From: Bosea sp. RAC05
GTDB taxonomy: Bacteria > Pseudomonadota > Alphaproteobacteria > Rhizobiales > Beijerinckiaceae
Direction of reading: 5' to 3'
Assembly: GCF_001713455.1 (NCBI RefSeq)
Contig: NZ_CP016464.1
Span: 3,024,001 to 3,088,000 of the forward strand
Length of the DNA stretch: 64,000 nucleotides
Shown: in pieces, positions 42,054 through 58,460 of the stretch
Layout of the letters: each line of letters starts with the position of its first letter
How positions within the stretch are numbered: position 1 is the stretch's first letter
Made by a program: the position numbers and the translations under genes
The notes under the pieces: generated by a model
Databases searched by the model: none
What the model saw: only the letters and a program-made list of their open reading frames with translations
Told to the model about the DNA's origin: nothing

Positions 42054-43073
42054 ATGCGGGCCGGACCGGACGAAGCCGCTGCCCTCCTGGACGGCCTGCA
42101 TTTCGACACCCTGCTCCAGGCCCTGGCGGCCGGCCGCGGCTACGAGCCGGCGCTGCGCGATCCGCCGGGTCGTCAGGGCTGGAGCGACGCGATCCCCAGC
42201 TCCCAGAGCTTCGGACAGCTCCATGGCAGCGCCGACAGGCTGGCGAGGCTGCTGGCGGTCAACCGCGCCCAGCCCGGTGCGCGCGTCGCGATCCTGGCGC
42301 CGCTCGGGCCGGAGGCGATCGTCTCCGTGCTCGCCTGCCTGCGCGCGGGTCTCTCGCCCATGCTGCTGCCGATGCATGGCAACGAGCTGGAACTGCTGCG
42401 GCTGATCGAGGCCGCCGATGCCGTCATGGCGCTCGGCGTCTCCCGGGTCGGCCCGCTGCGGCCGCTGCTGATGCTGCGCGAGCTCGCGGTGCGCGCCTTC
42501 GGGACGCGCTTCGTCGGCGGCTTCGGGGCCGACATCCCCGACGGCATCGCGCCGCTCGACCGGCTGATGGACAGCGCCACCCTGCACCCGCTGCCGGAGT
42601 TCGACCAGCGCGCGCCCCTTCTGGTGGTCGACGCCATGACGCTGGCCGGCCCCCTTCCCGTCACCGAGCGCGACGTGCTCGCCCGCGCGCTCGAGATCTC
42701 GCGCCTGCTCAAGCCGATGGACTCCTCGCGGATCGTGACGACGCTGGTTGGCGGCGATCTCGCAGCGCTGGCCAGCGGCCCGGCCATGGCGATGCTGACC
42801 GGCGTCGAATTGCTGACGCTCGGCCTGTTCAGCCTCGGCGACCTCCAAGCCTGCCTCGCCGGGGGGCGCAATGTCCATCTCGTGCTGCCGGGGACGATGG
42901 AAGCGGCGCTCGCCCATTCGCGCCTGGCGAGTCACCCGGCGCTGGCGAGCCTCGTCTTCGTGCAGCGCCCGGCCGGGCAGCGCAGCCTGCCGGCGGTCGA
43001 CCGGGCCGACATCGCCATCGTCGACATCGACGTGACGACCGCCGCCGAGATCACGGTGAGCCGGCGGTCGTAA
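42054..43073 (+). CDS. Degenerate AMP-binding (acyl-CoA synthetase-like) protein lacking the P-loop and C-terminal domain
   Basis: 339 residues, about 60% of a normal synthetase. The early part aligns by eye with the N-terminal subdomain of ANL enzymes (LHGSADRLARLLAVNRAQPG, RVAILAPLGPEAIVSVLACL, RAGLSPMLLPMH). Where the nucleotide loop TSGTTGxPKG should stand, the protein reads LLVVDAMTLAGPLPVTERDV, without the Gly/Ser/Thr/Lys residues. The distal motifs (YGxTE, RTGD) and the C-terminal lid are absent. Adenylation activity is therefore unlikely; a binding or scaffolding role is possible. It closely follows the YejA-like gene and probably shares its transcript. Confidence 0.65.
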   Translation: MRAGPDEAAALLDGLHFDTLLQALAAGRGYEPALRDPPGRQGWSDAIPSSQSFGQLHGSADRLARLLAVNRAQPGARVAILAPLGPEAIVSVLACLRAGLSPMLLPMHGNELELLRLIEAADAVMALGVSRVGPLRPLLMLRELAVRAFGTRFVGGFGADIPDGIAPLDRLMDSATLHPLPEFDQRAPLLVVDAMTLAGPLPVTERDVLARALEISRLLKPMDSSRIVTTLVGGDLAALASGPAMAMLTGVELLTLGLFSLGDLQACLAGGRNVHLVLPGTMEAALAHSRLASHPALASLVFVQRPAGQRSLPAVDRADIAIVDIDVTTAAEITVSRRS

Positions 43074-43089
43074 CCGCCGAGACGGCGTC

Positions 43090-43173
43090 GTCATTGCGAG
43101 GAGCAGAGCGACGAAGCAATCCGAGGGGACGGCGAGCGGGCCGGCTGGATTGCTTCGCTGCGCTCGCAATGAC
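43090..43173. repeat. Palindromic intergenic repeat, family 3
   Basis: The left arm GTCATTGCGAGGAGCAGAGC continues GACGAAGCAATCC and the right arm begins GGATTGCTTCGCTGCGCTCG and continues CAATGAC. They are inverted copies with a few mismatches around a GC-rich centre. The pattern matches a widely dispersed palindromic repeat of alphaproteobacteria. It separates the convergent AMP-binding-like gene and mfd and may serve as a terminator-like hairpin. Confidence 0.75.
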
Positions 43174-43182
43174 GGTGGAGGC

Positions 43183-46731
<3,549 letters not shown>

Positions 46732-46740
46732 GAGGAATGC

Positions 46741-46821
46741 GTCATTCTCGGGCTTGACCCGAGAATCTCGGGACGAGAGGGCAATGAATTCAGAGATGGT
46801 CGGGTCAAGCCCGACCATGAC
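46741..46821. repeat. Palindromic intergenic repeat, family 4
   Basis: CGGGCTTGACCCG (46749-46761) and CGGGTCAAGCCCG (46801-46813) are exact inverted copies. Further symmetry is provided by GTCATTCTCG at the left and CGACCATGAC at the right. It lies between the sdhE stop and the mfd start, 10 bases before mfd, so it would be part of the mfd 5' leader if transcription starts at sdhE. Confidence 0.8.
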
Positions 46822-46848
46822 GCTTGCGCCGGCTTTCGCCCCGTCACG

Positions 46849-47145
46849 TCAGACGTGGATCGGCCGTTCGTGGTGGTGGAAGGCCTTCAGCCGGCGGAAC
46901 ACGGGGGTGTCGTAGTTCTCCGGCACCTCGGCCTCGCCCGTGATCCAGCTCAGAAGATCGCGGTCGAGCACCTCGATCAGCCGCTCGAACTCGTCCAGCT
47001 CGGCCTCGGAGAGCTCGCCGATATGGGCGTCCGCAAAGCCGCCCATGATCAGGTCGTTCTCGCGCATGCCGCGATGCCAGGAGCGGAAGAGGATCTTGCG
47101 GCGGCGGGGATCGAGGTCGGCGCTGGTGCGGGTCGAGCCACTCAT
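46849..47145 (-). CDS. sdhE: FAD assembly factor SdhE (succinate dehydrogenase assembly factor 2)
   Basis: 98 residues from the ATG at 47145. The family core is RRRKILFRSWHRGMRENDLI with the invariant RGxxE motif that binds the flavoprotein, followed by ELDEFERLIEVLDRDLLSWI. SdhE promotes covalent flavinylation of SdhA. It is divergent from recG, and mfd follows on the same strand, the common order in this class of bacteria. Confidence 0.95.
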   Translation of the reverse strand: MSGSTRTSADLDPRRRKILFRSWHRGMRENDLIMGGFADAHIGELSEAELDEFERLIEVLDRDLLSWITGEAEVPENYDTPVFRRLKAFHHHERPIHV

Positions 47146-47307
47146 GGGAGCCTCGGTTGGATGGGAAACCACGGGATGGTGCAATGACGATCGGGCCGGC
47201 CCCGTCGCGGAGCCTGCCGATGCGGGCTATATAGCCTCCGCATCCCGCGAAGTCAGCGGCCGAAGGGCGGCAAATCTTCGCACTCCTGACACAAGCCGAG
47301 TTGCTGC

Positions 47308-49387
<2,080 letters not shown>

Positions 49388-49410
<23 letters not shown>

Positions 49411-50110
49411 CCGGCGGGCGCGGGAGGCCCTTGGCGGCGACGGCGCCGGGCTGGATCAGCCCCGCCGACATGATCAGCTTGGCCCCGTCCTCGACCGAGA
49501 TCGTGAGCTCCACCACCTCGCGACGCGGCAGGTAGAAGAAGAAGCCCGTCGTCGGATTGGGCGTGCAGGGCAGGAAGACGCCGATCTGCTCGTCCCCATC
49601 CGGCAGGCGCCCGGCGATCTCGGGGGCCGCCTCCTGCGCGATGAAGACGATCGACCACATGCCGGGCTGGGGGAACTGCACCATGCCGACCTTCCGGAAC
49701 GAGGTTCCCGACTGCGAGAAGATCGTCTCGAAGACCTGCTTCACGCCCTTGTAGAGCCCGCGGACCACGGGCATCCGGTTGAGGATCGCCTCGCCCGCGT
49801 CGATCAGCGTGCGGCCGACGAGATTGGCGGTCATGAAGCCGAGCAGCGTCAGCCCGAGCAGCCCGATGATCAGCCCGAAGCCCGGGATCGGATAGGGCAG
49901 ATGCGTGTCGGGCCAATAGGCGGCCGGAATCAGCGGCTTGACCAGCCCGTCGACAAAATTGACGAACCACCACGTCACCGAGGCGGTGATGGCGAGCGGC
50001 GCCGCGATCACGAGGCCGGTCAGGAAATAGCGCCGCAGGCGCGTGCCGAAGCTCGGGTTCAGCAGGTCGGCCTGCGCGACGAGGCGTGGGTCCGGCGGTG
50101 TGGGCGTCAT
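49388..50110 (-). CDS. DUF502-family membrane protein
   Basis: 240 residues. Two N-terminal helices (FLTGLVIAAPLAITASVTWW; FGLIIGLLGLTLLGFMTANL) flank the family motif, followed by RMPVVRGLYKGVKQVFETIF, GTSFRKVGMVQFPQPGMWSI and the C-terminal FLPCTPNPTTGFFFYLPRRE. DUF502 proteins are widespread in Proteobacteria and plants (COV-type) with no defined biochemical role. The ATG at 50110 gives the family N-terminus; the frame upstream is noise. Divergent from the DUF454 gene. Confidence 0.9.
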
Positions 50111-50276
50111 GCGGCGGGTCCGATGGGTTGAAGGGCGCGAGCGTCGGGACGCGATGCGACAGACGTGCCAGCGGCACCGCCCGAATTCAAGGATCGCCGC
50201 GTCCCGTGCTTGCGAGCGGCGCCCGGACGGTGCTTTCGTGGCCACTGGAAACGGAATCAGCGGAGCTTCCCGGGCG

Positions 50277-50654
50277 ATGACGCGCCGCATCCACCGCTTC
50301 CGCCGTCCGCTGCTGTTCGCGGCCGGCTGGATCCTGACGGCGCTGGGGGCCATCGGCATGATCCTGCCGCTGATGCCGGGCACGATCTTCCTGATCATGG
50401 CCGCCTGGTGCTTCTCGCAATCCTCGCCGCGGTTCGAGGCCTGGCTCCTCGGCCATCCGCGGCTGGGGCCGCAGGTGCGGCGCTGGCGCGAGGCAGGCAC
50501 GATCGACCGCAGGGTGAAGCTGGTCGCCTGCGGCTCGATGCTGATCAGCTTCGCGATCCTGACTCGAACGAGCGCGCCGCCGATCGCTTTGTGGACGGCG
50601 GGGCTGTGCCTCCTCGCCGCCGGCCTTTATGTCGCGAGCCGGCCGGAACCCTGA
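50277..50654 (+). CDS. DUF454 (YbaN)-family small membrane protein
   Basis: 125 residues. The YbaN pattern is complete: LLFAAGWILTALGAIGMILP, LMPGTIFLIMAAWCFSQSSP, RFEAWLLGHPRLGPQVRRWR, EAGTIDRRVKLVACGSMLIS. Three helices in the inner membrane. Function unknown; the LPxxPxxxF-type segment is conserved in the family. GGAG lies about 12 bases upstream of the ATG. It converges on glmS across 19 bases. Confidence 0.88.
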   Translation: MTRRIHRFRRPLLFAAGWILTALGAIGMILPLMPGTIFLIMAAWCFSQSSPRFEAWLLGHPRLGPQVRRWREAGTIDRRVKLVACGSMLISFAILTRTSAPPIALWTAGLCLLAAGLYVASRPEP

Positions 50655-50673
50655 AGCCCGGTCGGGTCCAGCC

Positions 50674-52500
<1,827 letters not shown>

Positions 52501-52614
52501 GCGAAGACCTCTTCAGACGTTGCCGTTGGCCAACCGCATAGCGGTCCGGCACACCCACGCAAAATCACTCTAAATGTCGAACTATGAATGCGGGCTTGCG
52601 GAGATGGCCGTATT

Positions 52615-53988
52615 TCAGGGCTTTTTGGCGGCTGCCTTGCGCGCCTGCGCAGCGTCGCGGAAGCTCTTCGCCCAACCCTCCTTGGCGATCTGGCGCCCCC
52701 GGCCGAGCGCCAGGGCATCGGCGGCGACATCCTCCGTGACGACCGAGCCGGAACCGACGATCGCGCCCGCACCGATCGTGACGGGGGCGACCAGCGAGGA
52801 ATTCGAGCCCACGAAGGCCCCCGCGCCGATGGTGGTGCGATACTTGAAGAAACCGTCGTAATTGCAGGTGATCGTTCCCGCCCCGATATTGGCGTCGGCG
52901 CCGACCGTGGCATCGCCGATATAGGTCAGGTGGCTGACCTTGGCGCCCGCCCCGATCTCGGCGGCCTTGATCTCCACGAAATTCCCGACCTTGGCCTTCT
53001 CGGCGAGCTTGGCGCCCGGCCGCAGGCGCCCGAAGGGCCCCACGCTGGCGCCGGGCCCGACCTCGGCCCCCTCCAGATGCGAGAAGGCGTGGATCACGGC
53101 GCCATCGGCGAGGCTCACGCCGGGGCCGAACACGACATGCGGCTCGATCGTCACGTCGCGGCCGACCTGCGTGTCGTGGCTGAAGAACACGGTGTCGGGC
53201 GCCGTCAGCGTCGCCCCGGCGGCCATGACGGCGCGCCGCTTGCCGCGCTGGAACTCGGCCTCGGCCGCCGCCAGCTGGATGCGGTCGTTGACGCCCTGCA
53301 CCTCGCTTTCGGGCGCCAGGACGGTGGCGGTCGCCAGACTCCGGGCCCGCGCGATGGCGACCGCGTCGGGCAGGTAGAATTCCCCCTGCGCGTTGCTGTT
53401 CCCGATCGCGCCGAGCAGAGCCAGCGCCTCGTGCCCGTCGAGCGCCATCAGCCCCGCATTGCAGAGCGTGATCGCCCGCTGCGCCTCCGTCGCGTCCTTG
53501 TGCTCGACGATCGCCTCCAGCCCGGACTCGCGGACGACGAGGCGGCCATAGCCGGTCGGGTCGCGCGCCTCGAAGCCCAGCGCCACGACCTTCGCGCCGC
53601 CCGCCAGCGCGCCGCGCAGCGCGGTGAAGGTCTCGGGCCGGACGAGCGGCGTATCGGCGAAGGCGACGACGACATCGTCATAGCCGGCCGCCAGCGCCTC
53701 CCGGGCCGCCAGGACCGCATGGGCTGTGCCTTTCCGCTCGGCCTGAATCGCGATCTCGACCGAGGGCAGCAGCGCCTGGGCCGCGATCCCGACCTCCGGC
53801 CGGTCGGGCCCGACGACCACGACGATCCTGTCGGCTCCGGCCGTCGATAGCGCCGACAGGGCATGGCCCAGCAGCGAGCGCCCGCCGACCTCGTGCAGCA
53901 CCTTGGGGCGCTGAGAGCGCATCCGCGTGCCTTCTCCGGCCGCGAGGAGAATCGCCAGGCAGGACCGGGGGGACTGCATTTCGGTCAT
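52615..53988 (-). CDS. glmU: Bifunctional UDP-GlcNAc pyrophosphorylase / glucosamine-1-phosphate acetyltransferase GlmU
   Basis: 457 residues from the ATG at 53988, with AGGAAACG upstream. The nucleotidyltransferase half has [20 protein letters not shown] (signature GxGTRM) and [12 protein letters not shown]. The C-terminal half is a left-handed beta-helix with hexapeptide repeats ([20 protein letters not shown] then [20 protein letters not shown]). It makes UDP-GlcNAc from glucosamine-1-phosphate. The frame upstream of 53988 is not part of the gene. It is divergent from opgG across about 260 bases that must hold both promoters. Confidence 0.97.
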   Translation of the reverse strand: MTEMQSPRSCLAILLAAGEGTRMRSQRPKVLHEVGGRSLLGHALSALSTAGADRIVVVVGPDRPEVGIAAQALLPSVEIAIQAERKGTAHAVLAAREALAAGYDDVVVAFADTPLVRPETFTALRGALAGGAKVVALGFEARDPTGYGRLVVRESGLEAIVEHKDATEAQRAITLCNAGLMALDGHEALALLGAIGNSNAQGEFYLPDAVAIARARSLATATVLAPESEVQGVNDRIQLAAAEAEFQRGKRRAVMAAGATLTAPDTVFFSHDTQVGRDVTIEPHVVFGPGVSLADGAVIHAFSHLEGAEVGPGASVGPFGRLRPGAKLAEKAKVGNFVEIKAAEIGAGAKVSHLTYIGDATVGADANIGAGTITCNYDGFFKYRTTIGAGAFVGSNSSLVAPVTIGAGAIVGSGSVVTEDVAADALALGRGRQIAKEGWAKSFRDAAQARKAAAKKP

Positions 53989-54248
53989 GATTGTCGTTTC
54001 CTTTGCCGGCCACGGCGCCCCTGCCGGCTCGGCCGCTTCGGGGTCGCGTCGGCGCATGGTGGTGTTGCAGAGGTGGTGGATAGCCGATCCCTTCGGCATT
54101 TGCCAAAGTTGGCGTGGCTGTTTGCGCGTCGAGCCGCGAGCCGCGACGCGAGGAGACGACCCATCCGCCAGAAATTACCGCCCCGGCCGCTTTTCATGTC
54201 ACCGGGAAATGCTCTAGAAGCGCGCAAGGACGAGGGCGTCGTCCGCGC

Positions 54249-55823
54249 ATGTTGGGTATGATGTCGAAACCTTTGAATCGTCGGCAGTTTCTCGAAGGTT
54301 CCGGCGGAGCCGCGGCTGCCACGCTGATCGCCGCTGGCGCTGCCCGTGCCCAGGCGCCCACGGCGCTCGCGGCGATCAACCAGTCCTTCCTGTTCGACGG
54401 CAAGCCGTTCGATCCGTCGCTCGTCATCGACACCGCGCGCATCCTCGCGCAGCGACCGGTCGTGCCGCTGGTGGCGACCGACCTGCCGGAGGGCTACGCC
54501 TCCCTCTCCTTCGACCAGTATTCCGGCATCCGGGCGCAGCCTGGCGCCCTGATCTGGGCCGGCGAGAATCGCGGCTTCACGATCGAGCCGCTCCATCGCG
54601 GCTATGTCTTCTCCAATCCGGTGAGCCTGTTCACGATCGAGGACGGCGCGGTCCGCCGGATCGCCTTCGATCGCTCCAGGTTCGACTATGGCCGGGTCAC
54701 GCCACCGGCGGGCAATGCCGATCTCCAGTTCTCCGGGATGCGCATCGCGACCGGTCTCGAGCGGCCCTTCGAGGTGGCGATCTTCCAGGGCGCGACCTTC
54801 TTCCGGGCCCTGGCGCGGGGGCAGAACTTCGGCGCGCTCGCCCGCGCCCTGATCCTGCGCCCGGGCGAGACCCGCGGCGAGGAGATCCCGTTCTTCCGCG
54901 CCTTCTGGATCGAGCGGCCGAGCCCGGCCTCGGGGCTGCTCGTCATCCACGCGCTGCTCGATTCCGAAAGCCTCACCGGCGCGCTGCGGATGACGCTGCG
55001 GCCCGGAGACGTCACCTTGATGGATGTCGAGATGACGCTGTTCGCCCGCCAGGCGCTCGATCACATCGGCTTCGGCTGCACCATGGGGACCTTCCTCTCG
55101 GGCCCGCAGAGCCGTCGCGGCTTCGACGACATCCGCCCGGCCGTTCATGAGATCTCGGGCGTGCAGATGCGCTCGGGCACCGGCGAATGGATCTACCGGC
55201 CGGTCAGCAACCCCGCGACGCTCCAGGTCTCGTCCTTCATGGACGCCAACCCCAAGGGCTTCGGCCTGGTCCAGCGCGAGCGCGACCCGGCGGCCTTCAT
55301 GGACGATGACCAGCGCTTCGAGCTGCGCCCCAGCGTCTGGATGGAGCCGCTGGGTGACTGGGGCGCCGGTTCGGTCCAGCTCATCGAGATCCCCAGCGAG
55401 TCGGACGTCAACGACAACGTCATCACCTATTGGCGCCCGCGCCAGCCGCTGGCCGCCGGCAGCGAAACCTCGATCGCCTATCGGCAGGCCTGGTGCTGGC
55501 AGCCGCCGGAGCGGCCGGGCCTCGCGCTCGCCACCCGCGTTCGGCAGGGCCGTGGCAGCCAGGGGCGGCGGCGGCGCTTCCTCGTCGACTTCACCGGCGA
55601 CAGGCTGGCCGATGCCGCCATGGTCGCCTCGACCCGCGCCAACATCAGCACCACGCCAGGCCAGATCCACAATATCCGGCTCTGGCCCTTCCCGGAGCGC
55701 AAGCTGATGCGCGTCGGCTTCGAGGTCGATCCCGGTACGGACAGCCTCTGCGAATTGCGCCTCGTCCTGCAGTCCGGCGGGCAGCCCGTCTCGGAAACCT
55801 GGTTGAACCGATGGACGTGGTGA
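54249..55823 (+). CDS. opgG: Periplasmic glucan biosynthesis protein, OpgG/OpgD (MdoG) family
   Basis: 524 residues. The N-terminus MSKPLNRRQFLEGSGGAAAA is a twin-arginine signal (RRQFLEG), as known for OpgD; OpgG of E. coli uses Sec, so the closer match may be OpgD. The mature domain has PLVATDLPEGYASLSFDQYS, GIRAQPGALIW, FRAFWIERPSPASGLLVIHA and the C-terminal WCWQPPERPG region. It shapes branched osmoregulated periplasmic glucans. ATGs at 54249, 54258 and 54261 are all in frame. The end overlaps opgH by 13 bases. Confidence 0.92.
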   Translation: MLGMMSKPLNRRQFLEGSGGAAAATLIAAGAARAQAPTALAAINQSFLFDGKPFDPSLVIDTARILAQRPVVPLVATDLPEGYASLSFDQYSGIRAQPGALIWAGENRGFTIEPLHRGYVFSNPVSLFTIEDGAVRRIAFDRSRFDYGRVTPPAGNADLQFSGMRIATGLERPFEVAIFQGATFFRALARGQNFGALARALILRPGETRGEEIPFFRAFWIERPSPASGLLVIHALLDSESLTGALRMTLRPGDVTLMDVEMTLFARQALDHIGFGCTMGTFLSGPQSRRGFDDIRPAVHEISGVQMRSGTGEWIYRPVSNPATLQVSSFMDANPKGFGLVQRERDPAAFMDDDQRFELRPSVWMEPLGDWGAGSVQLIEIPSESDVNDNVITYWRPRQPLAAGSETSIAYRQAWCWQPPERPGLALATRVRQGRGSQGRRRRFLVDFTGDRLADAAMVASTRANISTTPGQIHNIRLWPFPERKLMRVGFEVDPGTDSLCELRLVLQSGGQPVSETWLNRWTW

Positions 55824-57994
55824 CGGCGCCCCGCCCGGGCGAGGTCTCGACGCCCGCGCAGATGATCGCTCCGAGCCAGGAGCCGGCGACGCCCCCCGAG
55901 AACCGGCTGATCATGCCGGTCCAGTCCTTCCGCAGCTGGAAGGACGAGGATCGCCGCAAGCCGGCCGCGCCGCGCGCCTGGAAGACGCCGTGGTTGAAGC
56001 GGCTCTTCGTCTTCGGCGGCGGCCTCGCGCTGACCGGCTATGGCGCCTGGGAGATGTACAACGTCGTGTCGGTCAGCCGCACGACCTCGCTGCAGTACGT
56101 CCTGCTCGTGCTGTTCACGATCAATTTCTCCTGGATCGCGCTCGCCTTCACCAGCGCCGTCCTCGGCTTCCTCGGGTTGATCTTCGCCCGCTCGCGGACC
56201 GCCTATGCTGACACGCTGCAGCATCGCACGGTCGTGGTGATGCCGATCTACAACGAATCGACCGCCCGGACCTTCGCGGCGCTGGCGGCGATCCGCGAAT
56301 CCGTCGAGGCGACCGGGCTCGGCAGCCATTTCGACTATTTCATCGTCTCGGACACGACCAACCCCGACGTCTGGGTCGCCGAGGAGCGGGCCTTCCTGGC
56401 GCTGCGCGAGCGCCTGGGCCCGGATGCGCGGGTGTATTATCGGCATCGGCCGAAGAACCACCACCGCAAGGCCGGCAACATCGCCGACTTCGTCACCCGC
56501 TGGGGCGGCCATTACGAGCACATGGTCGTGCTCGACGCCGACAGCCTGATGACCGGGACCTGCATCGTGCGCCTCGCCGCCGCGATGGAGGCCGACCCCG
56601 ACGCCGGCATCATCCAGTCGCTGCCGCTGATCATCAACCGCAACACCTTCTTCGCGCGGCTCCAGCAATTCGCGGCCCGCGTCTACGGCCCCGTCATCGC
56701 GACCGGGCTTGCCATGTGGTCGGGCCGCGACGGCAATTACTGGGGCCACAACGCGATCATCCGCACCCGGGCCTTCGCCGACCATTGCGGCCTGCCCGAC
56801 CTCAAGGGCAAGCCGCCCTTCGGCGGCCATGTGCTCAGCCACGATTTCGTCGAGGCCGCCCTGATCCGCCGCGCCGGCTGGGCTGTCTACATGCTGCCGG
56901 ACCTGACGGGCTCCTATGAGGAGAGCCCGCCCTCCCTGATCGACGTCTCCGTGCGTGACCGGCGCTGGTGCCAGGGCAATCTGCAGCATTCGCGCATCAT
57001 CGGCGCCAAGGGCTTCGTCGCGCCGACGCGGCAGCACTTCGCCACCGGCATCATGGGCTACCTCGCCTCGCCCTTCTGGCTGCTGCAACTCGTCGTCGGC
57101 ATCCTGATCGTGCTCCAGGTCAGCTATGCGAGGCCGGAATACTTCACCTCGGAGTTCACGCTCTTCCCGGTCTGGCCGCGCTTCGACCCCGAGCGCGCCT
57201 TGAACCTCTTCGCCCTGACCATGGCGATCCTGCTGGCGCCCAAGCTGTTCGGGCTCTTGCTGACCCTGTTCGATTCCAAGCTCAGGCGGGCCGGCGGCGG
57301 CGCGATCCGGCTGGTGATCTCGGCGGTGATCGAGGTGCTCTTCTCGGCCTTCTTCGCGCCGATCATGATGCTGATCCAGTCCGGCTCGGTCTTCCAGATC
57401 CTGCTCGGCCGCGACACGGGCTGGAACCCGCAGCGCCGCGACGACGGCTCGATCCCGCTCAAGGACATCGTCCGCCGCCACCGGATGCACACCTTGCTGG
57501 GGCTCGTCACCGGCATCTCGGCCTTCCTGATCGCGACCTCGCTCTTCGCCTGGATGTCGCCGACCATCGTCGGCCTCGTGCTGGCGATCCCGCTCTCCTG
57601 GGCCTCGGGCCAGCTCGCCATCGGGCTCTGGCTCAAGCGCCGCAAGCTGCTCTTCACCCCCGAGGAGAGCGAGCCGCCGGCCGTCGCGCAGCGGGCCAAC
57701 GCGCTGCAGGCCGAATTCGCGGCAGCGGGCTATGACGACGCCGACGGGCTGCGCGCCCTGCATGCGGATCCGGCCCTGCGGGACGCGCATGAAGCCATGC
57801 TGCCCGAGGCCGCGCCGCGGCGGCGTGGCGAGATCGAGCCCGAGCGCGCCGTCGCCCAGGCCAAGCTCGTCGATGCCGAGACGATCGACGATGCCGCGAT
57901 CTGGCTGAAGCCGAAGGAGCGCATGGTCGTGCTCCACGACCGCGCGCTGGTGGCGCTGCTGGCCTCGCTGCCCGCCGGGCGGCCGGCGGGCTGA
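55811..57994 (+). CDS. opgH: Glucans biosynthesis glucosyltransferase OpgH (MdoH)
   Basis: 727 residues. Membrane helices near 60-115 precede a large cytoplasmic GT2 domain with HRTVVVMPIYNESTARTFAA, MVVLDADSLMTGTCIVRLAA (DxD), GHVLSHDFVEAALIRRAG and the acceptor motif VRDRRWCQGNLQHSRIIGAK (QxxRW variant). A cluster of C-terminal helices follows (FWLLQLVVGILIVLQVSYA and later ones). It polymerises the glucan backbone from UDP-glucose at the inner membrane. Translationally coupled to opgG. Confidence 0.95.
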   Translation: MDVVTAPRPGEVSTPAQMIAPSQEPATPPENRLIMPVQSFRSWKDEDRRKPAAPRAWKTPWLKRLFVFGGGLALTGYGAWEMYNVVSVSRTTSLQYVLLVLFTINFSWIALAFTSAVLGFLGLIFARSRTAYADTLQHRTVVVMPIYNESTARTFAALAAIRESVEATGLGSHFDYFIVSDTTNPDVWVAEERAFLALRERLGPDARVYYRHRPKNHHRKAGNIADFVTRWGGHYEHMVVLDADSLMTGTCIVRLAAAMEADPDAGIIQSLPLIINRNTFFARLQQFAARVYGPVIATGLAMWSGRDGNYWGHNAIIRTRAFADHCGLPDLKGKPPFGGHVLSHDFVEAALIRRAGWAVYMLPDLTGSYEESPPSLIDVSVRDRRWCQGNLQHSRIIGAKGFVAPTRQHFATGIMGYLASPFWLLQLVVGILIVLQVSYARPEYFTSEFTLFPVWPRFDPERALNLFALTMAILLAPKLFGLLLTLFDSKLRRAGGGAIRLVISAVIEVLFSAFFAPIMMLIQSGSVFQILLGRDTGWNPQRRDDGSIPLKDIVRRHRMHTLLGLVTGISAFLIATSLFAWMSPTIVGLVLAIPLSWASGQLAIGLWLKRRKLLFTPEESEPPAVAQRANALQAEFAAAGYDDADGLRALHADPALRDAHEAMLPEAAPRRRGEIEPERAVAQAKLVDAETIDDAAIWLKPKERMVVLHDRALVALLASLPAGRPAG

Positions 57995-58013
57995 CGCCGC
58001 CGGCGGGTCGCCG

Positions 58014-58418
58014 TCAGAAGCTCATCGCCGCCGCATTGATCACGCCGGCCGCCAAAGAGGCTGCGCCGAGAAACAGCGCCGCCGCGAGTTCGCCGGCCGC
58101 GATCCGCGCCGAGAGATTCGGCAGCACGATCCGCACCAGCACATAGACGATCAGCTGCACGATGATCGCGACCACGCCCCAGATCAGCAGGTCGGCAATC
58201 GTGGTCGAATGCACGACCGCGCTCGACAGCGGCAGGGCGAAGCCGGTCAGGCTGAGGCCCAGCGAGAGCGCCGCGGCGATGTTGTTCTGGCGGATCAGGC
58301 CGAACTCGTTATGCGAGGTCGCGACCGTGTAGACCGCGAGGTAGACGCCCACGAGTGCGAGCGACACCGAGAAGAACAGCGCGAAATCGGGGAGTTTCAG
58401 CAGCGCCTGCGCGATCAT
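58014..58418 (-). CDS. DUF350-family membrane protein (YjfL-like), copy 1
   Basis: 134 residues with four helices: FALFFSVSLALVGVYLAVYT, NIAAALSLGLSLTGFALPLS, IADLLIWGVVAIIVQLIVYV and LAAALFLGAASLAAGVINAA. The family motif HNEFGLIRQNN lies between helices 1 and 2. DUF350 proteins such as YjfL occur with DUF1190 and YjfC/YgiC. A second DUF350 gene lies 2.8 kb away in the same direction, with the partner genes between. The function of the family is unknown. Confidence 0.9.
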   Translation of the reverse strand: MIAQALLKLPDFALFFSVSLALVGVYLAVYTVATSHNEFGLIRQNNIAAALSLGLSLTGFALPLSSAVVHSTTIADLLIWGVVAIIVQLIVYVLVRIVLPNLSARIAAGELAAALFLGAASLAAGVINAAAMSF

Positions 58419-58460
58419 GATGGTGCGAATCCTGTGAGCCGTTGCCGCGGAGCCTGCCCC

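Noticed and set aside
46732..46818. N-terminal extension of Mfd by 29 codons
   Set aside because: The extension is the translation of a palindromic intergenic repeat; the family N-terminus begins at 46731.
52501..52614. Possible glmS ribozyme or riboswitch in the glmU-glmS gap
   Set aside because: The gap is only 114 bases with no recognisable ribozyme core, and glmS ribozymes are typical of Firmicutes.
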